Shown one piece after another: positions 12,601 to 24,711 of a stretch of 64,000 nucleotides of DNA (its first letter is position 1; every line of letters starts with the position of its first letter). The stretch is from Tillus elongatus (taxonomy: Eukaryota; Arthropoda; Insecta; Coleoptera; Cleridae), in the NCBI GenBank assembly GCA_964006375.1, contig OZ023263.1:134970370-135034369 (forward strand), given 5' to 3'. The notes under the pieces were generated by a model. It saw only the letters and a program-made list of their open reading frames with translations, ran no database searches and was not told the DNA's origin. A program made the translations under genes and the position numbers.

Positions 12601-13612
12601 TGTGCAGGGAAAACAACTTTACAGTGGAAATCCCTGATCGCGAGGCATGGCGGGAGACGCCGGGCATGCCACGGGACGCGCTCGTCTGGTTCACGGACGG
12701 ATCTGGCGAGGAGCGTGGGACGGGGGCAGGTGTTTACTCGGAAGGACCGAGGGTAAGTCATAGTATTTCCCTCGGAGCCCATGCAACGGTGTTTCAGGCC
12801 GAGATGTACGCCATCCTGCACTGTGTGCGGGAGAACAAGAGGAGGGGCTACACCAACAAGCGGACCCTCATAGCCACAGACAGCCAGGCAGCCCTTAAGG
12901 CACTAAGTAGCCCACGGGTAAATTCCTGGCTGGTGAGTGAGTGCCGAGACGAGACGAGCGACCTGGCTGGGCAGAATGAGGTGACCCTCATCTGGGTGCC
13001 GGGTCACTCGGGGGTTAAAGGCAATGAAGAAGCTGACAGTCTCGCGAAGAGAGGGTCAGCAGAACCATTTATGGGACCAGAACCGGCTCTGGGCGTGTCA
13101 AAGAGCACTGCCAGGGGAGCCATTAAGTCCTGGGTCAGAAACCAACACAAGGTGTACTGGGCGGACTGTCCAGGGCTCAGACATGGGAAGTCAATAATTG
13201 ACGGACCCAGTTCAAAGAGAGCTGTGGAGCTGCTAAACCTTAGCAGAGGACAGCTCAGAAATACAACAGGTCTCTAGACGGGACACATGGCCGTCAAGAA
13301 ACACCTGCATAAAATGGGGCGGTTCGAAGGGGACCTCGCATGCAGACTCTGCGGCGAGGGGGAGGAATCAGCCCAGCACATCTTGTGTGAGTGTATAGCT
13401 CTGGACCGGAAAAGACAACTGATCTACGGTCACTCTAGACCGGAGACAGAGCAATATAAAACTTCACCCTACCAATCGCTGTGCAGACTAGTTCAAGGCA
13501 CAGTGATCTTGGAATGGGTGGAGTAAGACTAAGGGTATGCACAATCAACCAAGGGTTGCGGTGCTATCGGGGCGGCAAGGCCGCGGACGAGCCCTGAGAC
13601 AACAAAAAAAAA
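9699..13612 (+). mobile_element. I/R1-type LINE copy B, 5'-truncated, with 14-bp TSD
   Basis: Inserted within ORF1 of LINE C. Flanked by a perfect direct repeat ATTGCTTATAATTG (9,685-9,698 and 13,613-13,626). The 3' end carries a short poly(A) at 13,603-13,612. ORF1 is absent. The first ~125 bp (9,699-9,825) have no match that I can see in copy A; similarity starts at 'ggaaggaacctccttcaaggcattctgggg'. The 3' UTR ends with the block 'gtgctatcggggcggcaa' also present in copy A and at 19,965. Confidence 0.9.
9899..13526 (+). pseudogene. LINE B ORF2: endonuclease, reverse transcriptase, RNase H, CCHC
   Basis: Nearly intact ORF2 starting at ATG 9,899. The apurinic-type endonuclease (9,899-10,600) has VNLQHS, IQEPC, GMDANAHHELWGS and SSDHRYI motifs. 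RT (about 11,000-12,200) has GFDGIMP, the GCPQGSVLSPLLW block and the catalytic GYADDIVII. RNase H (12,680-13,050) has FTDGSGEE, ATDSQAAL and WVPGHSGVKGNEEAD with its acidic residues present. A C-terminal C-x2-C...H-x3-C finger lies at about 13,340-13,390. Two lesions are visible: one extra A in the run at 11,471-11,476 that shifts frame inside RT, and a TAG at 13,275-13,277 where copy A reads TTG. Having RNase H fits the I/LOA/R1 group. Confidence 0.9.
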
Positions 13613-14056
13613 ATTGCTTATAATTGTTTGTTTGCCGATTTCATTCATGGATGAAGAATTCATTAAAGTGTTTTTAGTACTACCAGTTGACAACATCGGA
13701 GAGACTAAACTCACAAGCTCCCTATTTGAATCAGTTAGATTTTTCACCTCACTACTTAGTTGCGCAATCATCGATATGGTTTCTCTTCTTAACAGATCCA
13801 ATGAGGATTCCATATCATTTCGTGGAGTAACAACCTCATCATTGTTTGTTTTGGTCATCAGTTTTTTTATTTCCTGTGTACAAATATTACAGGCATATAT
13901 CAAGATCCTCTGTGACAGTTGCATAGCTCTAACCTCTGTGCTAGTTAGTTTGGAGCATTGTATACAAAACTTAGTCTGGCAATAGTCACAAATTAATATT
14001 TGTTTTTGATCATACTGTATAAGATCAATTTTGCATGAGAAACAATTATTTATCAT
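13613..14056 (-). pseudogene. LINE C ORF1, N-terminal half (zinc finger)
   Basis: Begins at ATG 14,054-14,056. The first ~60 residues form a Cys-rich finger: CFSC, then CDYC, CIQC and CNIC pairs, resembling the PHD/ESAT-like finger of insect LINE ORF1 proteins. A Ser/Thr-rich and helical segment follows. It runs into copy B at 13,612 and continues in frame at 9,698 on the other side of that insertion. The likely role is RNA binding in the retrotransposition complex. Confidence 0.75.
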
Positions 14057-14398
14057 TTTCTCTTATTTATTTATAATATCTATAAAAGGCAATATCAGCT
14101 AAAGAGAAATTCAATTTCTTAAACCACAAAATAATCTTATCTTTTCTTCTGATAATCCCAATACAAAAACTTCACAAATTGAAATATTTTCTCTATATGT
14201 TCAAATTTAATCAAACAAAATTAGCCATAACAATCCAAATAACAATGTCTACCACTCTAATTTTCACATTAACAGATAAAGAAAAACTTTCCCTAAACAA
14301 CGGTATCAAACTTTTATATTTTTTCTACTGAAAAAACACAAAAATCAACAGCTAAATGAGAGCAGAATATACCTGCAACAACACTCACACACGTAAGT

Positions 14399-15035
14399 AA
14401 GGCCCTAAGTAGCCCACAGGTAAATTCCAGGCTGGTAAGTGAATGCCGAGACGAAACGAGCGACCTGGGTGGGCAGAATGAGGTCACCCTCATCTGGGTG
14501 CCAGGTCAGGTCAGCTGACAGTCGCGCGGAGAGAGGGCCAGCAGAACCATTTATGGGACCAAAATCGGTTCTCTGCGTGTCAAAGAGCACTGCCAGGGGG
14601 CCATTAAGTCCTGGGTCAGAAACGAACACAAGGTGTACTGGGCAGACTGTCCAGGGCACAGACATGGGAAGTCAGTAATTGACGAACCCAGTTCAAAGAG
14701 AGCTGTGGAGCTGCTAAATCTTAGCAGAAGACAGCTCAGAAACATAACAGATCTCTTGACGGGACGCATGGCCGTCAAGAAACACCTGGGCGGTTCGAGG
14801 GGGCCCTCGCATGCAGACTCTACGGCGAGGTGGCGGAATCAGCCCAGCACATCTTGTGCGAGTGTAAAGCACTGGACCGCAAAAGGCATTTGATCTATGG
14901 TCAGTCTAGTTCAAGGCACAATGATTTTGGTATGGCTGGAGTAAAAAGACTAAGGGCATGCACAATATACCAAAGGCTGCAGTGCTATCGGGGCGGCAAA
15001 GACGCGGACGAGCCCCAAGTGAAAAAAAAAAAAAA
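14399..15035 (+). mobile_element. LINE copy A, 3' part: RNase H end, CCHC, 3' UTR
   Basis: Continues copy A after the LINE C insertion: 'aaggccctaagtagcccacaggtaaattcc' matches copy B at 12,893-12,925. It contains degraded RNase H (about 14,400-14,560; the WVPGHSGVKGNEEAD region has lost bases), the SIIDGPSSKRAVELLNLS-type segment, and a finger remnant near 14,800-14,860. The 3' UTR has the conserved block 'gtgctatcggggcggcaaa' at 14,983-15,001, followed by poly(A) at about 15,022-15,035. Confidence 0.85.
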
Positions 15036-16113
<1,078 letters not shown>

Positions 16114-16761
16114 CACATGGTTTGTGAAACTTCTACGCCACCTAGAGACTTCCGGTTTTTTCATTACACTAGAAAATACATACCGGAGGATAAGTACAAT
16201 GTGCCAAAAATCAGTTTACTTGAATAATTCTAATCTACATTTTTTCGGAACTAAATTCAACAAAATTTAGAAAATACATAATATATTCCTTGCTGTTAGA
16301 AAAGGAAACTACTGTCCCATATAAAGGTAAATAGAATACACAAAAATAGATACATTAAATGATTTACTTGTCAGTAGCGCTTCTAATGCACATAATTAAA
16401 TTAATAGAAAAACGTACTATGCTTTTTAGTGTATTATTGTTTATAAAAATAAACTACTTAAATTGTATGTGTGCAGAGAAATGGATGGCATTGGAAGGTT
16501 CTATAAAAAGTAAGTTACATTATGTATTACTAAACTTATGAAAATTCAGTACTATAAGGCACTTTCTGCGTCCAGATTTTTATACTATTTTTATTGAATT
16601 TTATTGTACTTTTGTGGACATTGACATGTCCAGTGATATCTGTTAGTAGTGAACTAATAGATATTATTATTAATATTAATAATAATATTAATGTTATTAA
16701 TGTTAATAAAGTTATTAATCTTATTAATATTAAAATTATTATTATTAATATTATTATTAAA

Positions 16762-17434
16762 ATGGCGTCAAGTGAAATATTTGAAGAAATTCATGTGTCA
16801 ACAAGACTGTGTAAAAGGTGCAATAAAGTCTCAGTTCAGGGTGGCTTGAAGTGCATAAAGTGTGGCATAGTGTATCATAAATGATGTGTTAAATTAATGA
16901 AGAATATAGAAATTATTGATGAAAAGATAATAATTTGCTGTGCTGGAGCTGTTCAAACGGGGATCACCATACAATGGTAATGGAGATAATGCATATCAGG
17001 TTAAGATAAAATACTTGCTTGAAATAATTAAACAGAAAGATGAAATTATTTTATATCAGTTGCAACTAATAAATACACTGAAAGAGAAAAATTCTGACCT
17101 GCATAATAATAAACTGATTCGGAAGAAAAATGAAAATGATCGAGCAGAAAAGAAAATTGATTTACAATTACCAAGCAAGAAAATTCATTCTGTAAAAAAC
17201 AATCGTGAAGATGACAAAGCAAAATCGAGTGATACGGTAGTATCACAAGATGATGAAACTTATTGCCAGAAAACAAATGAAGAAGTCAATCCTCAATTGC
17301 TTAATGAAAAATGGACAAAGGTGGTTAAAAAAAACAAAAGAAGGATTCATTTGGGTACTGCTGCGGTTGAGGGGACAGCTTTTAAGGGTAGAGAAAATGT
17401 CGGTCAGAAAAAGGCATGGCTATTCATCTCATGA
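16762..17434 (+). pseudogene. LINE D ORF1 remnant
   Basis: Starts at ATG 16,762 (ASSEIFEEIH). The N-terminal finger has CKRC and CIKCGIVYH motifs, then an in-frame TGA at 16,882-16,884 where a Cys would be expected. A second open stretch (16,940-17,434) in another frame reads as a long charged, probably coiled-coil segment, e.g. LLEIIKQKDEIILYQLQLIN. This two-part layout (PHD-like finger plus coiled coil) matches the ORF1 of LINE E. Degraded. Confidence 0.65.
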
Positions 17435-17691
17435 GTGAGAGAGTGTAAATAGCAGTATTGTCTCATCTTACATTGCCAATAAGCCTGAAATAGCTGAGGA
17501 AAGTGTCTCAATCAAAGAAATAACTAACAAGTATGATTTTTGGCCCAGGGGTGTACGATATAAAAGGTTCCGATTTGACTGGCAAAAGAGGGCATATAAT
17601 CCAGTTGTGAGTAATCGAGATAACGGATTTGCTGAGAAAAATAACGAATTTTTTTTATAAGCAGGGAAGCAGGCAAGTGCCTTGGAGATAA

Positions 17692-19182
17692 ATGCGCATT
17701 AGAACTGGAGACCGAAGAGAAAAAATATGTATTTTTGCAAAACATACAATCGCACGGTCTAAGACGTTACAAATAGAGGCTCAAGTACAAGGAAAACCCT
17801 ATTTTATATGTTTAAAAGAGCATTGGTTACACAATCTGGAAACGCCAGTTATCAATGGTTACTATATGGCCTCTTGCTTTAGCAGGCAGACCATTCAACA
17901 TGGTGGCACATGCATATACACCTGGAATGATGTGATATCACAGGAACTCTTAATGTACAGAAACATGAGCGTAGAGTTGTATTTCGAATGTTGCGCAGTT
18001 GAAGTGAAACAGCTCAAAACGATCATTATTTGCTTATACAGAGCACCTACAAGAGACTGTGAGGTGTTTTTTGCAAAACTACAAGAAGCATTGCATGATC
18101 TTAGGGTTCAAGCTCTTAGAAATACTATAGTCATCTGTGGTGATATGAATATTGATTTAATGTCAAAAGAAAGTACAGAGTTGCAGAAAAGTCAACGATT
18201 GTTGGAACTTATGTTGTCAACTGGGCTGAAGCAAAGAACTTTTCAACCAACCAGGCTCACCTACTGGAAAACTCATTGCTGGATCAGGTGTTTGCCAGCA
18301 TAGACCAGACCAATATAACCGCTGTAATGGATTTGGGCCTATCAGATCACCTAGGTCAGACTCTGGAATTGGAAGTCAACACAGGCAAAAAGTCATCCAC
18401 AGGCAACTACAAGCTGCAGCGGTTGTATACACAAAATAAAATATCAGCCTTTCGTGAACAATTGCAACAAGAAACGTGGAGTCACGTTTATTCCAATTCA
18501 GATACAAACCAAGCTTACACTCAATTTAGTAACACTGTTAAGTTACTTACAGAGAGAATATTGCCAATAAAAAAATTACCACAATGGAAACCGAAAGGCT
18601 GGATTACACAAGGTATCCGCAAATCTTGTAAAACAAAAAGAGTGATGCATGAAATGATGACCAAGGGTAAAATTGACAGAAGCTTATATAACAAATACAC
18701 GGCAATACTGAAAAAGCTAATTATCCAAGCAAAAAGAATGGAAAGTGAAGCGAGAATAAGCGCATCATATAATAAAATAAAGAGCACATGGGAGATTATA
18801 AGCTGCCTCGAAACAAACTCACATTCTTAAAGGATACTCAAGATCCAGAGCTTATTAAAGAGGCTTTAAATGAGACAAACAAGGTATTTTTATGTATGTG
18901 GCCAAGTGTAACTGGAGCAGTAGGAGACACGAGCAAAGTCACATTTCACAACAGTTGTTTTTTCATGCATCCAACGAGTGAGGAGGAAGTGATCAATATA
19001 ATAAGGGAATTAAAAAGCACCAGAGTAGTAGGCCACGACGAGATTCCAATGATCATTATCAAAAATGCTGCAGATTTGCTGGCGGCACCTTTAACTTATC
19101 TGATAAACTTAATGATTGAAGGTGGCGTGTTCCCTGATGACATCAAAAAGGCTAAAACACTTACTATATATAAAAAAGGGGT
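17692..19182 (+). pseudogene. LINE D ORF2, endonuclease and RT N-terminus
   Basis: Endonuclease motifs: KEHWLHN, ICLYRAPTRD and VICGDMNIDLMS. A frameshift near 18,285 is followed by an SDH motif (LGLSDHLGQT). The linker runs to 18,830, and RT finger sequence follows at 18,788-19,180 with GHDEIPMIIIKNAADLL and GGVFPDDIKKAKT. The RT is incomplete here: it lacks the YADD block, which is found at about 45,760 in the 3' half. Similar in layout to LINE E ORF2. Confidence 0.75.
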
Positions 19183-19928
19183 CCATAGAATTTATCATAA
19201 AAGAAGGATATAGTACAGGAAAGAGATATTAAAATAATGTGTAATACCGACAAATATATTGTAATGTATATTTATTTCAACTGCAAGCCATCCTACTGAA
19301 ATGTGATTGTACGGGATACGGGTACTAACTTCGTCCAGTGTTAAAATATTTGCCTAGCATAATATTGATGCCAAACGAGAAATGGTAATACCGGAAAGAT
19401 CTATTATAGGCAAAATTCTATCACAATATTCTTCTAGGCAGAGGAAGATACACTAAATGTGTTCTATTGTAAACAGGTAATACGAGAGAGAAACAGATGT
19501 GGTACAGCATACTGTGTAGGATGTAACGAAAGTTGTATCGAGAAATGCCTAGTACACAAATAGTATGGTAAAAAAATTGTATTAAATAATTTGACATTAC
19601 AAGAATAAATTATCAAGCATCATTTCATATTACAGGCCAACTGAACAATCTATAGTCCATGTACCTGGCATTCCGTTGTGTTGCCGCTGTTAATAATTTG
19701 TACCCGCAGTGGAAAATATTTTACTCTCTGTAACTTTATATGTTTAAGTAATATGTATAATATTAAGCAAAATGTATTCGCATCACCAGTTCTTATATAA
19801 TGATTATTAAGTATTATTGAAAAAAGCTATAGTTATAAAAATGGTAATTGGATATTTCAGGAAACTTCATATATGTATAATAAATATTATGATCTCCACG
19901 AGAGATATCATAGATAATATCGGGTAGT
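19183..19928. other. left end of the interval interrupting LINE D
   Basis: Directly after the LINE D break, 19,183-19,230 reads 'catagaatttatcataaaagaaggatatagtacag'. The reverse complement of the other side (45,022-45,067) reads 'catattttatcctaaaggaaggacatagtacag', so the two breakpoints carry a similar inverted repeat. This suggests a DNA transposon entered LINE D, with AAAAAGGG on both outer sides as a possible 8-bp duplication. Inside, about 19,440-19,564 reads plus-strand as a Cys-rich stretch with CVGCNESCIEKC, which resembles the C-terminal zinc finger of piggyBac-like transposases. The assignment is tentative. Confidence 0.45.
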
Positions 19929-19940
19929 ACCTGTTCACAT

Positions 19941-20010
19941 ATGCACAATAACCCAAAGGCTGCGGTGCTATCGGGGCGGCAAAGGCGCGGACGAGCCCTA
20001 AGGGAAAAAA
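19941..20010 (+). mobile_element. 70-bp 3'-end copy of the I/R1-type LINE
   Basis: Contains 'ggctgcggtgctatcggggcggcaaaggcgcggacgagccc' followed by a short A tract, matching the 3' ends of copies A and B. Flanked by ACCTGTTCACAT (19,929-19,940) and ACCTGTTTACAT (20,011-20,022), a 12-bp duplication with one mismatch. An extreme 5' truncation. Confidence 0.85.
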
Positions 20011-20022
20011 ACCTGTTTACAT

Positions 20023-20619
20023 AGAATCAATGAAAATGTGGACAAAGAGATACCCAGCGTCATTTTTTATTATACTCACTTTTTTACATCGCCGGAAACG
20101 TATCGCTATTTCTCCAAAAGATGAAATTCAATTTTTGATGAGGTCAGACGATAATAATGAAATTAATATAGGAAATTGTTTTCTAATCATGCAAACATTT
20201 TTGATTATTTTATCGTTGAAGTATCTTATCATCACCCTGTCAAAAATAAACTTCCACTTAATGCGTATCATTATATTATTTTCTAAAATATTTTTTACGT
20301 ATTAAGTATATTTCTATGTGGATTTTTTCCTAATAAGTTTGGGAAAATGTTGATACAGTAATTTACTAGAAAAGTTCAAGATGTATAATTTCATGCAATT
20401 TATTACTATATGATTAGGATTCCTAATAGACTAATGCACAGTTGTGTTGTGTTTTTTATTTACCTACCGTCAGTCTCTTTCCACGACTATGGCCAATTAC
20501 CAACAACAGGGAAGAGTTTCACCTCACCAACCTGTAAATTTTGCCAAACTCCTTTCTTTTTGTAACGAGGATAGGGAGGTGCCAACATGGTAAGGACACG
20601 AGTCTGAAGGCTTTAAGAA
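20023..20619. other. unassigned AT-rich interval
   Basis: No gene, RNA or clear repeat was recognised. One plus-strand frame is open at 20,030-20,305, but its composition gives no family resemblance and it begins next to a LINE fragment. Treated as non-coding. Confidence 0.4.
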
Positions 20620-21594
20620 CGGGCCCTTTCTCTGATGCTTTGGCTGTAGTCTTAGCTATAGAGTTTATCGTTTAATGGTTTATAATTTCTGTCGAATTTT
20701 CGTAAAAAATCAATAAAGCTCAATATGTCCGTTATTATACAATATGCGAAAAAAAAAGTATACATGCATTATAGGGTGTCTTGAGCTACATCTTAAAAAT
20801 ATTTCTACAATCACAGGATGGCCCATAAATCGTTGGTGATAAAAATTTTCTTTTTTTTTTTTAATCGAATACGCCTTATATTACTGCATTTTTGCATTTT
20901 CCATCGAAATATAATGCATGTCTGTAAGAAAAGAAATGCGGAACGCAGCGAGGGCGTCATGGTAGCGAATTTTCATTAAATGCTTCAAATTTGAATAGCT
21001 CAATTTCCTATTAACCTATGAGGTTGGCCAAGAAACCAGTTTTTTCGGGAACACTTTCAGTTTACTTTCGGAAAATGTTGTACGTTTTTAAAGAATACAG
21101 TTATTTGATGAAACATGGCACATTGTTTCTACTATATAACTTATATACCAGTATAACTACTGGTGACCAAATGTGATGCAATGACGGTTGAAGCTGAAAC
21201 TGAAAGGTTTGCATAATACTCTTCTTGCGACATTTTCTTTACATAATTCGTATTTGTTTCTGGTTCTTTGCCTAAATATTGCGAATTTTGACGTCTAAAA
21301 TCGCAACTCTGACGTTTTGAGGAAATCTCAATTTTTTTTAATGCCTATAACTTTTATGTCTTACACCTAAAGTTTGGTACGTGGGTCACTATTTATAATC
21401 CAAACCCGCATACCAAATTTGATGGCATTTATTTGTCATTTCCGGAGATATAAATTGTTTTCGAAAGAAAAAACAAAATTTTCCGGGACAACCTAGGCCG
21501 ATTTTCCTGGATAATAAACTTATTCAAGACACTTGCAAAAAAGGTACTCAGAAAATTTTATCAAAATCGACTCATTATTTTTTTAGTTATCAGT
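20620..21594. repeat. dispersed repeat X, most complete copy
   Basis: Related to 1-593/1,434-1,760 and, inverted, to 39,150-39,612. The part at 20,756-21,185 corresponds to the reversed 39,178-39,612, sharing 'gcattatagggtgtcttgagctacatcttaaaa'. The part at 21,230-21,520 corresponds to the reversed 1-330. The copy ends with 'actcattatttttttagttatcagtgtgac' against the (CA)n array. It has no coding capacity. Confidence 0.6.
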
Positions 21595-21597
21595 GTG

Positions 21598-22345
<748 letters not shown>

Positions 22346-23627
22346 TGTAAGCAGGGCTAGAGGGCTACCTGCTTGAGTTTGGACCAGTGTCGAAGGAAGA
22401 TAAATATAATTATAGGTCAGCCTATACAGCGCCTAGATACCGCTAAAGGTGTTTTTTTTCCAGTGGGAATTATAGATTTAAAAAAATAGCATACATAAAA
22501 AAATCCTAATTTAATTAATTTAAATGCATGTAAGAACGAAACCATATTGTAGGTAGGAAATATAATGTGATTGTTTCAACGCGACATTACTGACATACCG
22601 TAAAACTTTAAATTAGGCAGTGAACTGGATTGCGAAGCCCAATACTGCGGGGTCATCAAATAAGACCCGTCCAAGTTGAATACAAAAATATTTTAAAAAA
22701 GAATGCAATGACCGAGAGAATGCTGACAAGGGGGACACAGTTCAAATGTTGACGAAGTAAAAAGAGTTTTCTTGGGGAGAGAAAAGACAGAGCAAAGACA
22801 GTGAATCTCGAGGCGCGGGACTTAACGGAACAAGGCCAATAGGGCTAGGTTATACGCGGTGTGCAGTTATATCTAAGTAAAATACGTAATCGTTAGTGTC
22901 CGATAAGTATCTCAACCTAGAGAAGAGAAAAAGAGGGCCAAAGGGTGAGTGCTAGTAATAATTTTATTTTCTGTCAATACTAATAAAAGGACTTACATTG
23001 GTGGTTGTATTCGGAGGTTATTAACATAAGCCCAGTAGAGTCTAATCTTTGGCTAATATTTTATCAGTTCTTATTTAGATATATGATACATGGTGGTTGA
23101 ATTTCGGAGGACATTAGAATAAGCACGATAAAAAAAAACTAAACTAGGTCAGAAATTATTGGTTAGGTTAATATTCCGGGCCAAAGGGCCATAGTAGTAG
23201 TAGCTGAATTATATAAGAATAGTAGATGGAGGTCTAGGGAATTTAAACACAATAATTAAGGGGGCACAATAGAGTAAAATTATAGTATTAAATGTTGTAT
23301 TTTTTAGGTCTCCGTTCTTTTAATATAATACATCTGTTGTGTTAAATTCATTTACTTTAAATTAAAGTAGTTTTATAAACAAACGATTTCATTTTATTTT
23401 CTAGACATAGTAAACCCAACCACCCTACATTTCAAGTGATTGCAACCTCGGACGAGGGCGACAAAAAGTGGTCGCAGGGTATATGATACTGTGGGTGTAT
23501 AGTAAAATTAGGGTTTTCTATAAAGCATCCTCATGCTCCACAGTATTCATTCCAATAATCCTTTTAGGTCAGTTAAGGCTGATTAAAACCTAATATATTT
23601 AAATAGGGCGAAAGCGACCCTGTTACA
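22346..23627 (+). repeat. 5' LTR of the 14.7-kb Gypsy element
   Basis: 1,282 bp, beginning TGTAAGCAGGGC and ending CCTGTTACA. Matches 35,764-37,074 almost throughout. Compared with the 3' LTR it lacks a 28-bp segment after 'attactgacat' (about 22,596) and one T in a T/A run, and differs at about ten single positions. An AATAAA lies at about 22,982. It should hold the promoter and start of transcription, but no confident TATA box was assigned. Confidence 0.95.
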
Positions 23628-23630
23628 TAT

Positions 23631-23648
23631 TGGTGACTTTGCGGTAGG
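23631..23648 (+). promoter_or_regulatory. putative primer binding site
   Basis: TGGTGACTTTGCGGTAGG begins three bases after the LTR end; TGG is the complement of a tRNA CCA end. The matching tRNA was not identified. Confidence 0.55.
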
Positions 23649-24054
23649 GATTTCAACCCTTAAAAATAAAAATAAAAACATATATTAGATAAGTTAAATG
23701 TTAATACAGCTGCCAAGTAAGGTCCATATCTAAAGAATATTAGGAAGTTTATATTCTTATTTAGGGTGAAAGCCAACCTTGACTCTTGTTTAGTTAGAAA
23801 AATTTATTCAGGGGTTTGAATTTTAATTTAGCGAATTACAGCTTTCAGGGCGCAATATATAACTAAACAGGATATCTATATAAACATATATCGGTTGGGA
23901 TTTATTAATTATTTTTTCCTTTCAGCAAATTTATTGATTTTAGGGCGAAATAAATACAGATTAAAAATAATAATAATAATAATAACTAGTTAGGATATAA
24001 GTATTCTAATTTGAAGGGAAAACATTTTTTTCCCCTCTGGGTTTTGGAGAATTT

Positions 24055-24490
24055 TATTTGTTGGTGTCCTAGTTAACCGAATTTGTTTTAAATAATTTTC
24101 CAGGTCTATTCCATTTTTTTTCAGGAGCGACTTGTTTGTTTTTTATTTGTTGGTTTCCTAATTACCGACAGTGTTTAAATTCTTTTCCAGGTCAATTCTC
24201 TTTTCAGGAGCGACTTGTGTGGAGAGTTCTTCGTACCGGTTTCATAGTTAACCGAATTTGTTTTAAATAATTTTCCAAGTCTATTCCATTTTTCAGGAGC
24301 GACTTGTTTGGAGAGCTTCAATTGTTGGTTTCCTAATTTACCGAGATTGTATAAATAATTTTTCAGGTCCGTTCCACTTTGGGAGCGCCTTGTGTAGGGG
24401 ATTTTATTGCTGGGTCTCTAATTTTACAAAGAATTTTCATATTTCTCAGACGGTCTTCAGGCTTAGGGACAACGCATTTGGACGGTTTTA
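24055..24490 (+). repeat. tandem ~85-bp leader repeats upstream of gag
   Basis: Four or five imperfect units, each with 'tcctarttaaccgaattt', 'aataattttccaggtc' and, in the better units, 'ttttcaggagcgacttgt'. Units start near 24,058, 24,143, 24,230, 24,318 and 24,400. Each contains a T-rich tract followed by CAGG, which resembles a splice acceptor. The rest of the leader (23,650-24,055) carries several 'ttagggcgaaa'-like blocks. It may act in packaging, splicing or translation, but this is not shown. Confidence 0.65.
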
Positions 24491-24711
24491 ATTGCTGTCT
24501 TCACAGCTTACCAAACTTTTAATAATTTTTTGGGACTTGTAAGTCGGTACTGAAGTTGGTGCTTGTTGTTTGGACATAGGTTTTTGGTATTCGTTTTCTT
24601 TTGAATTTATTTATTTAATTTTTTCTTCCTTCTTCCCTTTCTTCGGAGGTAATCCACTGCGTACTCCGAGTAGTCGTCCTAGACATTTATCAAGGTTAGG
24701 TGAAGTAATTT

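Larger units (their letters stand above)
6274..14398 (-). mobile_element. CR1/Jockey-like LINE C, nested in LINE A
   Basis: Minus-strand non-LTR retrotransposon of about 4.2 kb net, with 5' end near 14,398 and 3' end at 6,274 in an (ATT)n tail (plus-strand aat repeats at 6,275-6,298). It has a PHD/zinc-finger ORF1, then an endonuclease-reverse transcriptase ORF2. It splits copy A within RNase H and is itself split by copy B (9,699-13,612). The microsatellite-like tail instead of poly(A) is common in CR1/Jockey-like clades. The 5' leader is about 14,057-14,398 and shows no other feature. Confidence 0.85.
16600..19182 (+). mobile_element. CR1/Jockey-like LINE D, 5' half
   Basis: Plus-strand non-LTR element with zinc-finger ORF1 followed by endonuclease and the first part of RT. 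The RT reading stops at about 19,180 with '...acttactatatataaaaaaggg', i.e. just after the block LTIYKKG. The expected continuation (GDSDDLNNYR...) is found at about 45,074, again starting at 'aaaaaggg'. It is therefore most simply one element split by a later insertion. Several frameshifts and stops are present. The 5' end is approximate and lies in an AT/ATT-rich leader. Confidence 0.75.

Noticed and set aside
20030..20305. Plus-strand frame of 91 residues after a LINE fragment
   Set aside because: No similarity, AT-rich composition, begins at a target-site duplication.
24055..24490. CRISPR-like array
   Set aside because: Units are imperfect, contiguous and inside a retrotransposon leader; no spacers.
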